Shown here: one piece after another, positions 37,482 through 46,966 of the stretch
Layout: each line of letters starts with the position of its first letter
Position numbering within the stretch: position 1 is the stretch's first letter
Origin: Rhodobacteraceae bacterium CCMM004
GTDB lineage: Bacteria; Pseudomonadota; Alphaproteobacteria; Rhodobacterales; Rhodobacteraceae
Direction of reading: 5' to 3'
DNA: 64,000 bases
Assembly (NCBI GenBank): GCA_004005435.1
Contig: RZWH01000004.1
Coordinates: forward strand, 317,501-381,500
Translations under genes and position numbers: made by a program
Notes under the pieces: model-generated
The model's database searches: none
What the model was told of the DNA's origin: nothing
Seen by the model: only the letters and a program-made list of their open reading frames with translations

Positions 37482-37510
37482 AAAAGGGGGGGCGCTTCAT
37501 GCGTCCCCCC
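37482..37510 (-). terminator. Intrinsic terminator of argG
   Basis: On the minus strand a GC-rich stem (C/G run of six plus GCG/CGC, 37486-37510, one bulged base, loop around TTCAT) is followed by UUUU from the AAAA at 37482-37485. It lies nine bases beyond the argG stop, in the right orientation for argG. It may also stop the YegP-like transcript from the other side. Confidence 0.75.
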
Positions 37511-37518
37511 TGATGGCA

Positions 37519-38736
37519 CTAACCCAACCGCCGCTTGCGCGCCGCCAGCAGCTTCAATCGCAGGGCGTTGAGCTGGATGAACCCGGCCGCGTCTTTCTGG
37601 TCGTAGGCGCCGGCGTCGTCCTCGAAGGTCACGTGTGCCTCGGAATAGAGCGAGTGCTCGGACCGGCGGCCGACGACCCGGGCCGACCCCTTGTAGAGCT
37701 TGAGCCGGACGGTGCCGGTGACGTGGGCCTGGCTGGCGTCGATGGCGGCCTGGAGCATCTCGCGCTCGGGCGAGAACCAAAAGCCGTTGTAGATCAACTC
37801 GGCATAGCGCGGCATCAGCTCGTCCTTGAGATGCGCCGCGCCGCGGTCGAGCGTGATCTGCTCGATCCCCCGATGCGCCTCCAGCAGAAGCGTGCCGCCG
37901 GGCGTTTCGTAGATCCCGCGCGACTTCATGCCCACGAACCGGCCCTCGACCAGATCCAGCCGGCCGACTCCGTGCCTGCCGCCGATCTCGTTGAGTCGGG
38001 TCAGGAGCGTGGCGGGCGACAGGGCGTCGCCGTTCACGCTGACCGCGTCGCCGCGCTCGAACCCGATCTCGACATACTCGGGCGCGTCCGGCGCCTCCTC
38101 GGGGTGGACGGTGCGCTGGTAGACGTAGTCGGGCGCCTCCTCGGCGGGATCCTCCAGCACCTTGCCCTCGGACGAGGTGTGCAGGAGGTTCGCGTCGACC
38201 GAGAACGGCGCCTCGCCGCGCTTGTCCTTGGCGATCGGGATCTGGTGCTTTTCGGCAAAGTCGATCAGCCGGGTGCGCGAGGTCAGGTCCCACTCCCGCC
38301 AGGGCGCGATGACCTTGATGTCTGGGTTCAGCGCATAGGCCGACAGCTCGAATCGCACCTGGTCGTTGCCCTTGCCCGTGGCGCCGTGGGACACCGCGTC
38401 GGCCCCCTCCTCTGCGGCGATCTCGACCAGCCGCTTGGAGATCAGCGGCCGCGCGATGGAGGTGCCCAGCAGATACAGCCCCTCGTAGACCGCGTTGGCC
38501 CGGAACATCGGGAAGACGAAGTCGCGCACGAACTCCTCGCGCAGGTCCTCGATATAGATGGCGCTGGCGCCCATCATCTCGGCCTTGGCGCGGGCCGGCT
38601 CCAGCTCCTCGCCCTGGCCGAGGTCGGCGGTGAACGTCACCACCTCGCAGCCGTACTCGGTCTGCAGCCACTTGAGGATGATCGAGGTGTCGAGGCCGCC
38701 GGAATAGGCGAGGACGACGCGTCTGGGTGCGGTCAT
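37519..38736 (-). CDS. argG: Argininosuccinate synthase
   Basis: ArgG joins citrulline and aspartate with ATP hydrolysis to AMP in arginine synthesis. The 405-residue product has the PP-loop motif [15 protein letters not shown] (SGGLDTS at 12-18), [17 protein letters not shown], the [15 protein letters not shown] signature and the C-terminal [18 protein letters not shown]. Length is standard. It diverges from ilvA across 94 bases and is followed by an intrinsic terminator, so it is a single-gene unit. Confidence 0.96.
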   Translation of the reverse strand: MTAPRRVVLAYSGGLDTSIILKWLQTEYGCEVVTFTADLGQGEELEPARAKAEMMGASAIYIEDLREEFVRDFVFPMFRANAVYEGLYLLGTSIARPLISKRLVEIAAEEGADAVSHGATGKGNDQVRFELSAYALNPDIKVIAPWREWDLTSRTRLIDFAEKHQIPIAKDKRGEAPFSVDANLLHTSSEGKVLEDPAEEAPDYVYQRTVHPEEAPDAPEYVEIGFERGDAVSVNGDALSPATLLTRLNEIGGRHGVGRLDLVEGRFVGMKSRGIYETPGGTLLLEAHRGIEQITLDRGAAHLKDELMPRYAELIYNGFWFSPEREMLQAAIDASQAHVTGTVRLKLYKGSARVVGRRSEHSLYSEAHVTFEDDAGAYDQKDAAGFIQLNALRLKLLAARKRRLG

Positions 38737-38830
38737 GGGTCACTCCGTCTGTCGGCGCCCGGATACGGCGCCCGGGCCCGGGCTGCAAGCCGCTCTCGAC
38801 GGCGGCGACGTTTCGCGGCAGACCGGGGCC

Positions 38831-40078
38831 ATGACCGATTTCGCCGACGCCGCCCTCGCCGTCACCGCCCGCCTGCGCGCGCTGTTCCCCGCCACGCCGC
38901 TGCAACGCAACGACCACCTGTCCGAGCGGTTCGGGGCCGACATCTGGCTCAAGCGCGAGGACCTGTCGCCGGTCCGCAGCTACAAGATCCGCGGCGCCTT
39001 CAACGCGATGCGCAAGCGGCTGGCCGAGGCGCCGGACCAGACGCTGTTCGTCGCCGCGAGCGCGGGGAACCACGCCCAGGGGGTCGCCTACAACTGCCGC
39101 CATTTCGGGGTGCGGGGCGTGATCTTCATGCCGGTGACGACCCCGCAACAGAAGGTGCAGAAGACCCGCACCTTCGGCGGCGACGCCATCGAGATCCGGC
39201 TGGTCGGCGACTATTTCGACGCGACCCTCGCCGACGCGCAGGCGTTCTGCGCGGCCGAGGGGGCGCATTTCCTGTCGCCCTTCGACGATCCGCACGTGAT
39301 CGAGGGTCAGTCGAGCGTCGCCGCCGAGATCCTGTCCGAGATGGTCGCGCCGCCCGATATCGTCGTCCTGCCGGTGGGTGGCGGAGGGCTGTCGGCGGGG
39401 ATGCGGTCCTATTTCCGCGACGCCGCGCCCGGCACCGAGCTCGTCTTCGTCGAGCCCCAGGGCGGCGCCAGCCTGACCGCCGCGCTGGCGGCCGGGGCGC
39501 CGGTGACGCTGCCGCAGGTCGACACCTTCGTCGACGGGGCCGCAGTAGCGCGAATCGGCACCCGGACGTTCGAGGCGCTGCGCGACGTCGATCCGGCGGA
39601 CGTTCTGATCGCGCCAGAGGATCGGATTTGCACGACCATCCTGGAGATGCTGAACGTCGAGGGGATCGTCCTGGAACCCGCGGGCGCGCTGGCGATCGAC
39701 GCGCTCCCCGCCCTAGCGGACCGCATCCGGGGTAAAACGGTGGTGTGCGTGACATCCGGCGGCAACTTCGACTTCGAGCGGTTGCCCGAGGTCAAGGAAC
39801 GGGCACAGAGGTATTCGGGCGTCAAGAAGTACTTCATTCTGCGAATGCCCCAACGGCCCGGGGCGCTGCGCGACTTTCTGGACCTCCTCGGCCCCGAGGA
39901 CGACATCGCGCGGTTCGAGTATCTCAAGAAGTCGGCCCGCAATTTCGGCACCGTGCTCATCGGGATCGAAACGGCGCGGCCCGAAAACTTCGACACGCTA
40001 TTGCGACGGCTCGACCGCACCGATTTCTCCTATCGCGACATCACCGGAGACCCGGCTCTGGCGGATTTTCTGATCTGA
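38831..40078 (+). CDS. ilvA: Threonine ammonia-lyase (short form)
   Basis: The enzyme deaminates threonine to 2-oxobutyrate, the first step to isoleucine. The 415-residue product has the PLP lysine in RSYKIRGAFNAM (K52), ASAGNHAQGVAYNC, the phosphate-binding glycine loop VLPVGGGGLSAGM and VTSGGNFDF. A C-terminal ACT-like regulatory segment (YFILRMPQRPGALRDFLDLL) indicates the shorter biosynthetic type with one regulatory domain. The ATG at 38831 fits the usual N-terminus. Its end is four bases from the convergent Hpt gene. Confidence 0.9.
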   Translation: MTDFADAALAVTARLRALFPATPLQRNDHLSERFGADIWLKREDLSPVRSYKIRGAFNAMRKRLAEAPDQTLFVAASAGNHAQGVAYNCRHFGVRGVIFMPVTTPQQKVQKTRTFGGDAIEIRLVGDYFDATLADAQAFCAAEGAHFLSPFDDPHVIEGQSSVAAEILSEMVAPPDIVVLPVGGGGLSAGMRSYFRDAAPGTELVFVEPQGGASLTAALAAGAPVTLPQVDTFVDGAAVARIGTRTFEALRDVDPADVLIAPEDRICTTILEMLNVEGIVLEPAGALAIDALPALADRIRGKTVVCVTSGGNFDFERLPEVKERAQRYSGVKKYFILRMPQRPGALRDFLDLLGPEDDIARFEYLKKSARNFGTVLIGIETARPENFDTLLRRLDRTDFSYRDITGDPALADFLI

Positions 40079-40082
40079 GCGC

Positions 40083-40415
40083 TCAGGCCGCCGCCTTGCG
40101 CTCCAGTTCGCGGAACGAGCGGTCCATGAGCGTTGCAATGGCGCGGGGATCGGCCGCCGCCGTTCCCTCCCGCGGCACCGCCCGCTCGGCCGCGCCACAG
40201 ATCTCCGCCACCCCGCCGAACCCGAGGTTCAGCGCGCACCCCTTGAGGGCGTGGAGCGCATCCGCCATTTCCTCCGTCCCCGGCGATCCGCGCAGCACCA
40301 CCAAATGCGCGTCCGTTTCCTCGCGGAACAACTCCACGAGCTCGGCAAACTCTCCAGCGCCCAGGTCCGCCTGCAACTGCCACACCCGGGTCCAATCGAT
40401 CCTCGTCTCGGTCAT
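40083..40415 (-). CDS. Hpt (histidine phosphotransfer) domain protein
   Basis: The 110-residue product is a free-standing Hpt domain. It has LVELFREETDAHLVVLRG and the phospho-acceptor motif ADALHALKGCALNLGFGGV, with His55. Helical composition and length match single-domain phosphotransfer proteins, which shuttle phosphate between hybrid kinases and receivers. It diverges from a response-regulator/phosphatase gene across 103 bases, which suggests the two are partners. No kinase is encoded beside them. Confidence 0.85.
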   Translation of the reverse strand: MTETRIDWTRVWQLQADLGAGEFAELVELFREETDAHLVVLRGSPGTEEMADALHALKGCALNLGFGGVAEICGAAERAVPREGTAAADPRAIATLMDRSFRELERKAAA

Positions 40416-40518
40416 GGGCGAGATGTACCCGGAAGAGATTAACGGGGCGTTAGGGCGCCACGGCGAACTGCCGTGCCCCGTTCACCGGTTCTTAACCTCG
40501 AGAGCGCAAGCCTGCGTC

Positions 40519-41820
40519 ATGTCAGCAGCCGCCCAGACCGCCGCAGGGCCCGTGCCCCCACCTGACGACGAGATCCGCACCGGCGCGCGGACCGGCCGCC
40601 AGGCGATCCGCCGGATCCTGATCGTCGATGACAGCCGCCTGCAACTGCGCCTCTTGGAGAAATCCCTCGAACCGCTCGGTCTGACCCTGATCAGCGCCAC
40701 GTCTGGAGAGCAGGCGCTGGCGCTCTGCCAGAACGATCCGCCGGACCTGGTGCTCAGCGACTGGATCATGCCGGGGATGAGCGGGATTGACCTCTGCCAG
40801 GCGCTCAGGACGGCGGAGACGGGCCACTACATCTACTTCATCCTGCTCACCTCCAAGTCGCAGATCGACGAGGTCGTGAAGGGGTTGGATCTGGGCGCCG
40901 ACGACTTCGTCTCGAAACCGGTGGAGACCGACGAGCTCCACGCCCGGATCAACGCCGCCGACCGGATCCTGCGAATCGAGCGCGAGTTGGCGCGCAAGAA
41001 CCGGATGATCAGCGAAACGCTGGAGGAGGTGCGCGCGCTCCACGCCGATCTGGAGCGGGACCTGGCCGAGGCGCGCAATCTGCAAATGGCGCTGGTGCAA
41101 CGTCAGCCTTTGATCTTTCCGGCGGCCGAAGTGAACTTCCTCTTTCAGCCCACCGGCCATGTGGGCGGCGACCTGGTGGGCAGCGTCGCGCTGGAGACCC
41201 CGGACCGGATCGGTCTCTTCGGTATCGACGTGTCGGGGCACGGCGTCGCCTCCGCCCTGATCACCGCGCGGCTGTCGGCGTGGCTCTCCGGCGCGCAGCC
41301 CGAGCAGAACCTTGCGCTGGATCGGGTGGAGGGGCGGGTCGTCGGCCGCGACCCGGCTGACGTCTGCCGGGTGCTGAACGACACCTTCCTCCGCGAGATC
41401 TCGACGGAACACTACTTTACCATGGTCTATGCGGTGGTCGACCTGGCTGCCGGCCGGTTGCGGATCGCCCAGGCCGGGCATCCCCATCCCCTGATCCTGC
41501 GGGCGGGCGGCGAGGTGGAGAAGCTGGGGGAGGGCGGCCTGCCCATCGGTCTGATTCCGGACGCCGATTACGAGGCGTTCGATGTGGCGCTGGCGCCGGG
41601 CGACCGGCTGATGATGCATTCCGATGGACTGACCGAATCGCGCCGCCCTGATGGCCGGCTTCTGGGGCGCCAGGGCCTGTCGCACCTGTTCCGCCGTCAC
41701 GGCGCGCTCCCAGGCCGCCGCCTTTTGCAGGCCCTGCATTGGGAGCTGAGCGCGCTCAACGACGACGAGTTCGAGGACGATCTGTCCTGCGTCCTTCTGG
41801 ACTATCGCGGCCCGGGTTAG
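40519..41820 (+). CDS. Response regulator with PP2C-type (RsbU-like) phosphatase output
   Basis: The 433-residue product has a receiver domain (about 31-150) with IVDDSR (D37, D38), phospho-acceptor D81 in DLVLSDWIMPGMSG, T111 and K133 (FVSKPVE). A coiled coil (about 150-195) follows, then a PPM/SpoIIE-type phosphatase with GHVGGDLVG, LFGIDVSGHGVASALI, a central YFTMVYAVVDL and a GDRLMMHSDGLTE motif. Such proteins usually dephosphorylate an anti-sigma antagonist in partner-switching. The metal-binding Asp residues look present. The substrate protein is not in this window. Confidence 0.9.
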   Translation: MSAAAQTAAGPVPPPDDEIRTGARTGRQAIRRILIVDDSRLQLRLLEKSLEPLGLTLISATSGEQALALCQNDPPDLVLSDWIMPGMSGIDLCQALRTAETGHYIYFILLTSKSQIDEVVKGLDLGADDFVSKPVETDELHARINAADRILRIERELARKNRMISETLEEVRALHADLERDLAEARNLQMALVQRQPLIFPAAEVNFLFQPTGHVGGDLVGSVALETPDRIGLFGIDVSGHGVASALITARLSAWLSGAQPEQNLALDRVEGRVVGRDPADVCRVLNDTFLREISTEHYFTMVYAVVDLAAGRLRIAQAGHPHPLILRAGGEVEKLGEGGLPIGLIPDADYEAFDVALAPGDRLMMHSDGLTESRRPDGRLLGRQGLSHLFRRHGALPGRRLLQALHWELSALNDDEFEDDLSCVLLDYRGPG

Positions 41821-42257
41821 CGGCAGAGCGCGGCGGCTGCCACGGCCCGGTCGCCCGCGCTGGCCAGGACGCGCACGGCATCGGCGAGCGGCATCCACAC
41901 CGCGCTGTGCCCGGCTTCGCTGGGGGCGCCGCGGCAGAGCGCGGGGCGGGCCAGATAGACGTGGCACAGTTTCTCCGCCCAGCGTCGGTATTCGGGCATA
42001 TAGGTGAAGCGGCGATAGGCGCCGAGCCGCCGCGCCCCGACGATGGTCCACCCGGTCTCCTCCAGAACCTCCCGGTGCAGGGCCCGGAGCGGCCCCTCGC
42101 CCGGATCGACCCCGCCCCCGGGGAGCTGGAACTCGGGCGCCGGCGCCTCCTGGAACGTCACCAGGCAGGCGTCGCCGCGGCACAGGAGGGCATAGGCCCC
42201 CGGGCGCGGATCATAGCGCCGCCCCGGTTCGGGCGGACGGCCATAGCGTGGGATCAT
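41817..42257 (-). CDS. NUDIX hydrolase
   Basis: The 146-residue product carries the Nudix box GGGVDPGEGPLRALHREVLEETGWTI with all acidic residues. Flanking segments are GAYALLCRGDACLVTFQE and FTYMPEYRRWAEKLCHVYLARP. The substrate is not evident. The ATG at 42257 is chosen; an in-frame ATG about 18 codons upstream would run into the hslO promoter region. Its stop overlaps the end of the convergent response-regulator gene. Confidence 0.85.
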   Translation of the reverse strand: MIPRYGRPPEPGRRYDPRPGAYALLCRGDACLVTFQEAPAPEFQLPGGGVDPGEGPLRALHREVLEETGWTIVGARRLGAYRRFTYMPEYRRWAEKLCHVYLARPALCRGAPSEAGHSAVWMPLADAVRVLASAGDRAVAAAALCR

Positions 42258-42273
42258 GGCGGCCTTGCGTCGG

Positions 42274-42301
42274 TTGGAGGTTTGACCGCGCCTCTTATAT
42301 A
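42274..42301 (+). promoter_or_regulatory. Candidate hslO promoter
   Basis: TTGGAG (42274-42279) and TATATA (42296-42301) are separated by 16 bases, 38 bases before the hslO ATG, in a stretch less GC-rich than its surroundings. It is a housekeeping-like promoter by pattern only. Confidence 0.4.
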
Positions 42302-42338
42302 GAGCGTTCATGCGAATGCGACCCCTTGAGGAAACCCC

Positions 42339-43334
42339 ATGACCCTTGGCTCCCAACTCGCCTGGGACGACACCGTATTGCCGTTTCAACTCGACCGCAC
42401 CGACATCCGCGGTCGGGTGGCGCGGCTCGACGGCGTGCTCGACGCGGTCCTGGCGCAACACGACTATCCCCCCGAGATCGAGGCGCTGGTGGCCGAAGCC
42501 GCTCTGTTGACCGCGATGATCGGCCAGACGATCAAGCTGCGGTGGAAGCTGTCGTTGCAAGTCCGCGGCGACGGCCCCGCCCGGCTGATCGCCACCGACT
42601 ACTACGCACCCGGTGATGACGGCGCCCCCGCGCGGATCCGCGCCTATGCCAGTTACGACGCCGAGCGGTTCGTGCCCGATGCGCGGCCGTTCGACCAGAT
42701 CGGCAAGGGCTACTTCGCGATCCTCATCGATCAGGGCGACGGCATGGCGCCGTATCAGGGAATCACCCCCATCGCGGGGGGATCGCTGGCGGCCTGCGCC
42801 GAAACGTATTTCGCCCAGTCCGAACAGTTGCCGACGCGGTTCGCCGTCACCTATGGGCGGGCGCAGAGTCCCGGCGAGGACAGCCATTGGCGCGCCGGCG
42901 GCGTGATGATCCAGCATATGCCCAAGGCGTCCCCCGGCGTGGCGTCTGAGGGGTCGGGCGAGGGCGGCCTCCTGACCCGCGACGATGTGCTCGACGGCGA
43001 CGACGCCGAGAACTGGAGTCGGGCCAATCTGCTGCTCGACACGGTGGAGGAGACCGAGCTGATCGGCCCGCGGGTCCACCCCACGGACCTGTTGGTGCGG
43101 CTGTTCCACGAGGAGGGCCCGCGGGTCTTCGACGCGCAGCCGGTGGCCTTCGGCTGCACCTGCTCGGAGGATCGGGTGCGGCAGAGCCTGTCGATCTATT
43201 CGGCCCGCGACATCGGCCACATGACCACCGACGACGGGATCGTCACCGCCGACTGCCAGTTCTGCGGCGCGCATTACGAGTTCGATCCCGCAACGCTGGG
43301 GTTCGAGGCGGGTCGGAGCGACGATGACGCCTGA
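42339..43334 (+). CDS. hslO: Hsp33 redox-regulated chaperonin HslO
   Basis: Hsp33 is a holdase activated by oxidation plus unfolding. The 331-residue product has the N-terminal domain (VLAQHDYPPEIEALVAEAAL) and a C-terminal redox switch with zinc-binding cysteines C273 and C275 (GCTCS) and C306 and C309 (CQFC). All four are present, so the switch should work. The 3' end overlaps the next NUDIX gene by 11 bases. It runs with nudL-like and cca as a coupled unit. Confidence 0.95.
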   Translation: MTLGSQLAWDDTVLPFQLDRTDIRGRVARLDGVLDAVLAQHDYPPEIEALVAEAALLTAMIGQTIKLRWKLSLQVRGDGPARLIATDYYAPGDDGAPARIRAYASYDAERFVPDARPFDQIGKGYFAILIDQGDGMAPYQGITPIAGGSLAACAETYFAQSEQLPTRFAVTYGRAQSPGEDSHWRAGGVMIQHMPKASPGVASEGSGEGGLLTRDDVLDGDDAENWSRANLLLDTVEETELIGPRVHPTDLLVRLFHEEGPRVFDAQPVAFGCTCSEDRVRQSLSIYSARDIGHMTTDDGIVTADCQFCGAHYEFDPATLGFEAGRSDDDA

Positions 43335-43926
43335 CGCGCGGGCGCTGTTGTCGGCGGCGCTCAGCGCCAACGGCGGCGACGCCTCGTCGGATTTCGACCT
43401 CAATCCGGGCCGCCCGCCGCCGCCCGCCGCCCCACTCAGGGGCGCGGCGGTGCTGGTCGCGGTCCGCACCGACACCATCGTTCCGCGGCTGCTGCTGACC
43501 AAGCGGTCGTCGGCGTTGAAGCACCACCCGGGGCAGATCGCCTTCCCCGGGGGGAAGATCGACCCCGGCGACCCGACGCCCGAGGCCGCCGCCCTCCGCG
43601 AGGCGCACGAAGAGGTGGGGCTGCCCGATGGCGCGGCCGAGGTGCTGGGCACGCTGCCGCCGCACCGCACGGTCACCGGGTTCGCCGTCACGCCGGTCCT
43701 GGCTCTGATCGCCGCGCCGTTCCAGGCGGTCCCCGAGGCGGGTGAGGTCGACGAGGCGTTCGACGTGCCGCTCGCCCACGTGCTCGACCCTCAGAACTAT
43801 CTGATCGGCGCGCGGCAGTGGCGGGGGCAGACCCGGCGCTACTACACCGTGCCCTACGGGCCCTACTATATCTGGGGGGCGACGGCCCGCATCCTACGGG
43901 GCCTTGCGGCGCGGGTGACGACGTGA
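43324..43926 (+). CDS. CoA pyrophosphatase-type NUDIX hydrolase
   Basis: The 200-residue product has the NuCoA signature LLTKRSSALKHHPGQIAFPGG directly before the Nudix box GGKIDPGDPTPEAAALREAHEEVGL, which points to CoA or acyl-CoA diphosphatases like NudL. Downstream PPHRTVTGFAVTPVLALI is also typical. It starts inside the end of hslO and its stop overlaps the cca start as GTGA, so the three genes are probably translationally coupled. Confidence 0.9.
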   Translation: MTPDARALLSAALSANGGDASSDFDLNPGRPPPPAAPLRGAAVLVAVRTDTIVPRLLLTKRSSALKHHPGQIAFPGGKIDPGDPTPEAAALREAHEEVGLPDGAAEVLGTLPPHRTVTGFAVTPVLALIAAPFQAVPEAGEVDEAFDVPLAHVLDPQNYLIGARQWRGQTRRYYTVPYGPYYIWGATARILRGLAARVTT

Positions 43927-45074
43927 CCCAAGTGGATGGCCCCTGGCGCCGGCACGCAGAGACGCAAGCGTTTCTCGCCGCGCTGGCCCGGGCCGGGCAC
44001 CGCGGGTTGTTCGTCGGCGGCTGCGTCCGGGACGCCGTGTTGGGGCGGCCCGTGGGCGACGTGGACATCGCCACAGACGCGGTGCCGCCCGCGGTCGAGC
44101 GCATCGCCGCCGCCGCGGGGTTCAGGACCGTGCCCACCGGTATCGACCATGGCACCGTGACGGTGCTGGCCGATGACGTGCCCTTGGAGGTCACGACCTT
44201 CCGCCGCGACGTGGAGACCGACGGGCGCCATGCCGAGGTGGCGTTCTCGGACCGGCTGGAAGAGGATGCCGCCCGCCGCGACTTTACCATGAACGCGCTC
44301 TATGCCGATGCGGGGGGCGCGCTGCGCGACCCCACCGGCGGGCTGGACGATCTGCGTGCCGGGCGGGTGCGCTTCATCGGGGCCGCCTCCGACCGGATCG
44401 CCGAAGACTACCTAAGAATCCTGCGATTTTTTCGCTTCCACGCCTGGTACGGCGATCCGGCCGAGGGGATCGACGCCGAAGGGTTGGCCGCCTGCGCCGC
44501 GGGGGCCGAGGGGCTCGACCGGCTGTCGGCCGAGCGGGTGGGCCACGAGATGCGCCGCCTGCTGGCCGCGCCCGACCCCGGCCCGGCGGTCGCGGCGATG
44601 CAGGCGTCGGGCGTTCTGGCGCGGATCCTCCCCGGCGCCGATCCCGCGCCCTTGCCGCGGTTGGTCGCGGTCGAGGCCGCAGCGGACCCCCTGGCGCGCC
44701 TCGCGGCGCTGGGTGGCGAGGATGCGGCCGACCGCCTGCGTCTCAGCCGGGCCGAGGCGCGCACGCTCGACCTCTACCGCGCGGGTCTGAGCGGGACGCA
44801 GGGCACCGCCGAACTGGCTTGGCGCCACGGCCCCGAGGCCGCCCGCACCATCGAGGCCCTGCGCGCCGCGGTGTTCGCCGCGCCTCTGCCCGCGACGCTG
44901 GACGAGGACATCGCGCAGGGAGCCGCGGCGACCTTTCCCGTATCCGCACGCGACCTGATGCCCGACGTTGAGGGCGCCGCCCTGGGCGCGCGGCTGAAGG
45001 CGCTGGAGGCGGCGTGGATCGCCTCGGGTCTGACGGCGACACGCGAGGACCTGCTGGCGCTCCCGCAGCGGTAG
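43923..45074 (+). CDS. cca: CCA-adding enzyme / poly(A) polymerase family nucleotidyltransferase
   Basis: The 383-residue product belongs to class II tRNA nucleotidyltransferases. It has the head-domain GGCVRDAVLGRPVGDVDIAT with the metal-binding DVD, the RRD motif in EDAARRDFTMNALYAD, and the EDYLRILRFFRFHAWYG motif. It probably repairs or adds the 3' CCA of tRNA; a poly(A) polymerase role is less likely at this size. The GTG at 43923 overlaps the previous stop; a GTG three codons later is possible. Confidence 0.9.
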   Translation: MTQVDGPWRRHAETQAFLAALARAGHRGLFVGGCVRDAVLGRPVGDVDIATDAVPPAVERIAAAAGFRTVPTGIDHGTVTVLADDVPLEVTTFRRDVETDGRHAEVAFSDRLEEDAARRDFTMNALYADAGGALRDPTGGLDDLRAGRVRFIGAASDRIAEDYLRILRFFRFHAWYGDPAEGIDAEGLAACAAGAEGLDRLSAERVGHEMRRLLAAPDPGPAVAAMQASGVLARILPGADPAPLPRLVAVEAAADPLARLAALGGEDAADRLRLSRAEARTLDLYRAGLSGTQGTAELAWRHGPEAARTIEALRAAVFAAPLPATLDEDIAQGAAATFPVSARDLMPDVEGAALGARLKALEAAWIASGLTATREDLLALPQR

Positions 45075-45124
45075 AACCCGCCGTGCGGATGACCTATATG
45101 GCGGGGACAACAGAAAGCCCCCCG

Positions 45125-46966
45125 ATGCTCCGCTTCTTCGAACGCATGGTCGATCCATATGCGCCGTATCCCCACACGGATACGCCGCCGCGGAGCCTGC
45201 GCGCGTTCATGTGGGACTACTCCAAGCCGTTCCGGCGCCTGTTCGCGCTGACCAGCGTGATGTCCATCGTCGTGGCCGCCATCGAGATCGGGCTGATCGC
45301 CTATCTGGGCCGGCTCATCGACCTGTTGTCCACCGGCACCCCGGCCGAGGTCTGGGACCGCCACGGGGTCGAGTTCGTGGCCGTCGCGCTGTTCCTGCTG
45401 ATCGTGCGCCCGGTGGTGCAGGCGGTGGACGTGGCGCTGCTGAACAACGCGATCATGCCGAACTATGGCACGCTCTACCGCTGGCGGGGCCACCGGCAGG
45501 TCCTGCGCCAGTCGGTGGGCTGGTTCGAGAACGACTTTGCCGGGCGCATCGCCAACCGGGTGATGCAGACGCCGCCCGCCGCGGGCGAGGCGGTGTTCCA
45601 GATCTTCGACGCCATCACCTTTGCACTGGCCTATTTCGTCGGCGCGGCGATCCTGCTGGCCGACGCCGACCCCCGGCTGGCGATCCCGCTGGTGGTGTGG
45701 ATCGGGCTCTATGGCCTGCTGGTGCGATGGACGGTGATCCGGGTCGGCCCGGCCAGCCAGGCGGCCGCGGACGCGCGCAGCGCGGTGACGGGGCGGATCG
45801 TCGACAGCTACACCAACATCCATTCGGTCAAGCTGTTCGCGCATCGGGCCATGGAAGAGGACTATGCCCGCGAGGCCATCGAGGAGTCGCGGCGCACCTT
45901 TCTGGTGGAGATGCGGATCTTCACCGCCATGGACGTGATGCTGACCGCGCTCAACGGCCTGTTGATCGTGGGCGTCGTCGGCTGGGCGCTGGCGCTGTGG
46001 ATGGGCGGCACCGCGACGGTGGGCATCGTCGCCGCCGCCACCGCCGTCGCGCTGAGGATCAGCGCCATGACGGGGTGGATCATGTGGGCGCTGTCGAGCT
46101 TCTTCCGCAACCTTGGCGTGGTCCGCGAGGGGATGGAGACGATCGCCCAGCCCATCGACCTGACCGACACGCCGGGCGCCGAGCCGCTGCGCCTGACCGA
46201 GGGCCGGATCGAGATGCAGGACCTGCACCACCACTACGGCCGTGGGCAGGGGGGCCTGCAGGGCATCGACCTGACGGTCGAGCCGGGCGAGCGCATCGGG
46301 CTGGTCGGTCGGTCGGGCGCGGGCAAGTCGACCCTCGTCAAGCTGCTGCTGCGGTTTTACGACACCGAGGGTGGGCGCATCCTGATCGACGGTCAGGACA
46401 TCCGCGACGTCACGCAGGACAGCCTGCGCCGCGAGATCGGCATGGTCAGCCAGGACGCAACGCTGCTGCACCGCTCTGTGCGCGACAACATCCTTTACGG
46501 CCGACCGGGCGCCACCGAGGCCGAGATGGTCGAAGCCGCGCGCCGCGCCGCCGCCCACGATTTCATCCTCGATCTTGCGGACCCGCAGGGGCGCCGCGGC
46601 TACGACGCCCATGTGGGCGAGCGGGGGGTGAAGCTGTCGGGCGGTCAGCGGCAGCGTGTGGCCCTGGCGCGTGTGGTGCTGCGCGACGCGCCGATCCTGG
46701 TGCTGGACGAGGCCACCAGTGCGCTCGACAGCGAGGTCGAGGCCCAGATTCAGGCCGCGCTCTACGACGTGATGGAGGGCAAGACGGTGATCGCCATCGC
46801 CCACCGCCTGTCGACGCTCAGCCGCATGGACCGGATCGTGGTCATCGACGACGGCCGCATTGTCGAACAGGGCAGCCACCATAGGTTGCTCGACATGGGC
46901 GGTCTCTACGCCCGCTTCTGGGCCCGGCAATCCGGCGGGTTCATTCAAACCCGGGACGCCAGTTGA
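45125..46966 (+). CDS. ABC exporter half-transporter, first of pair (TMD-NBD)
   Basis: The 613-residue product has a six-helix type IV exporter membrane domain (about 40-330) and a C-terminal ATPase. The ATPase has Walker A GRSGAGKST, signature LSGGQRQRV, Walker B ILVLDEATSALD and the switch His in IAHRLSTL, all canonical. The ATG at 45125 starts MLRFFERMVDPYAPYPHTDT, usual for Rhodobacteraceae members; an ATG at 45089 is possible. Its stop overlaps the next half-transporter's start, so they probably form a heterodimer. The substrate is unknown. Confidence 0.87.
   Translation: MLRFFERMVDPYAPYPHTDTPPRSLRAFMWDYSKPFRRLFALTSVMSIVVAAIEIGLIAYLGRLIDLLSTGTPAEVWDRHGVEFVAVALFLLIVRPVVQAVDVALLNNAIMPNYGTLYRWRGHRQVLRQSVGWFENDFAGRIANRVMQTPPAAGEAVFQIFDAITFALAYFVGAAILLADADPRLAIPLVVWIGLYGLLVRWTVIRVGPASQAAADARSAVTGRIVDSYTNIHSVKLFAHRAMEEDYAREAIEESRRTFLVEMRIFTAMDVMLTALNGLLIVGVVGWALALWMGGTATVGIVAAATAVALRISAMTGWIMWALSSFFRNLGVVREGMETIAQPIDLTDTPGAEPLRLTEGRIEMQDLHHHYGRGQGGLQGIDLTVEPGERIGLVGRSGAGKSTLVKLLLRFYDTEGGRILIDGQDIRDVTQDSLRREIGMVSQDATLLHRSVRDNILYGRPGATEAEMVEAARRAAAHDFILDLADPQGRRGYDAHVGERGVKLSGGQRQRVALARVVLRDAPILVLDEATSALDSEVEAQIQAALYDVMEGKTVIAIAHRLSTLSRMDRIVVIDDGRIVEQGSHHRLLDMGGLYARFWARQSGGFIQTRDAS

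Noticed and set aside
42258-43691. Extension of the minus-strand NUDIX gene across hslO
   Set aside because: The frame is open but hslO is real on the other strand. NUDIX homology starts near 42257.
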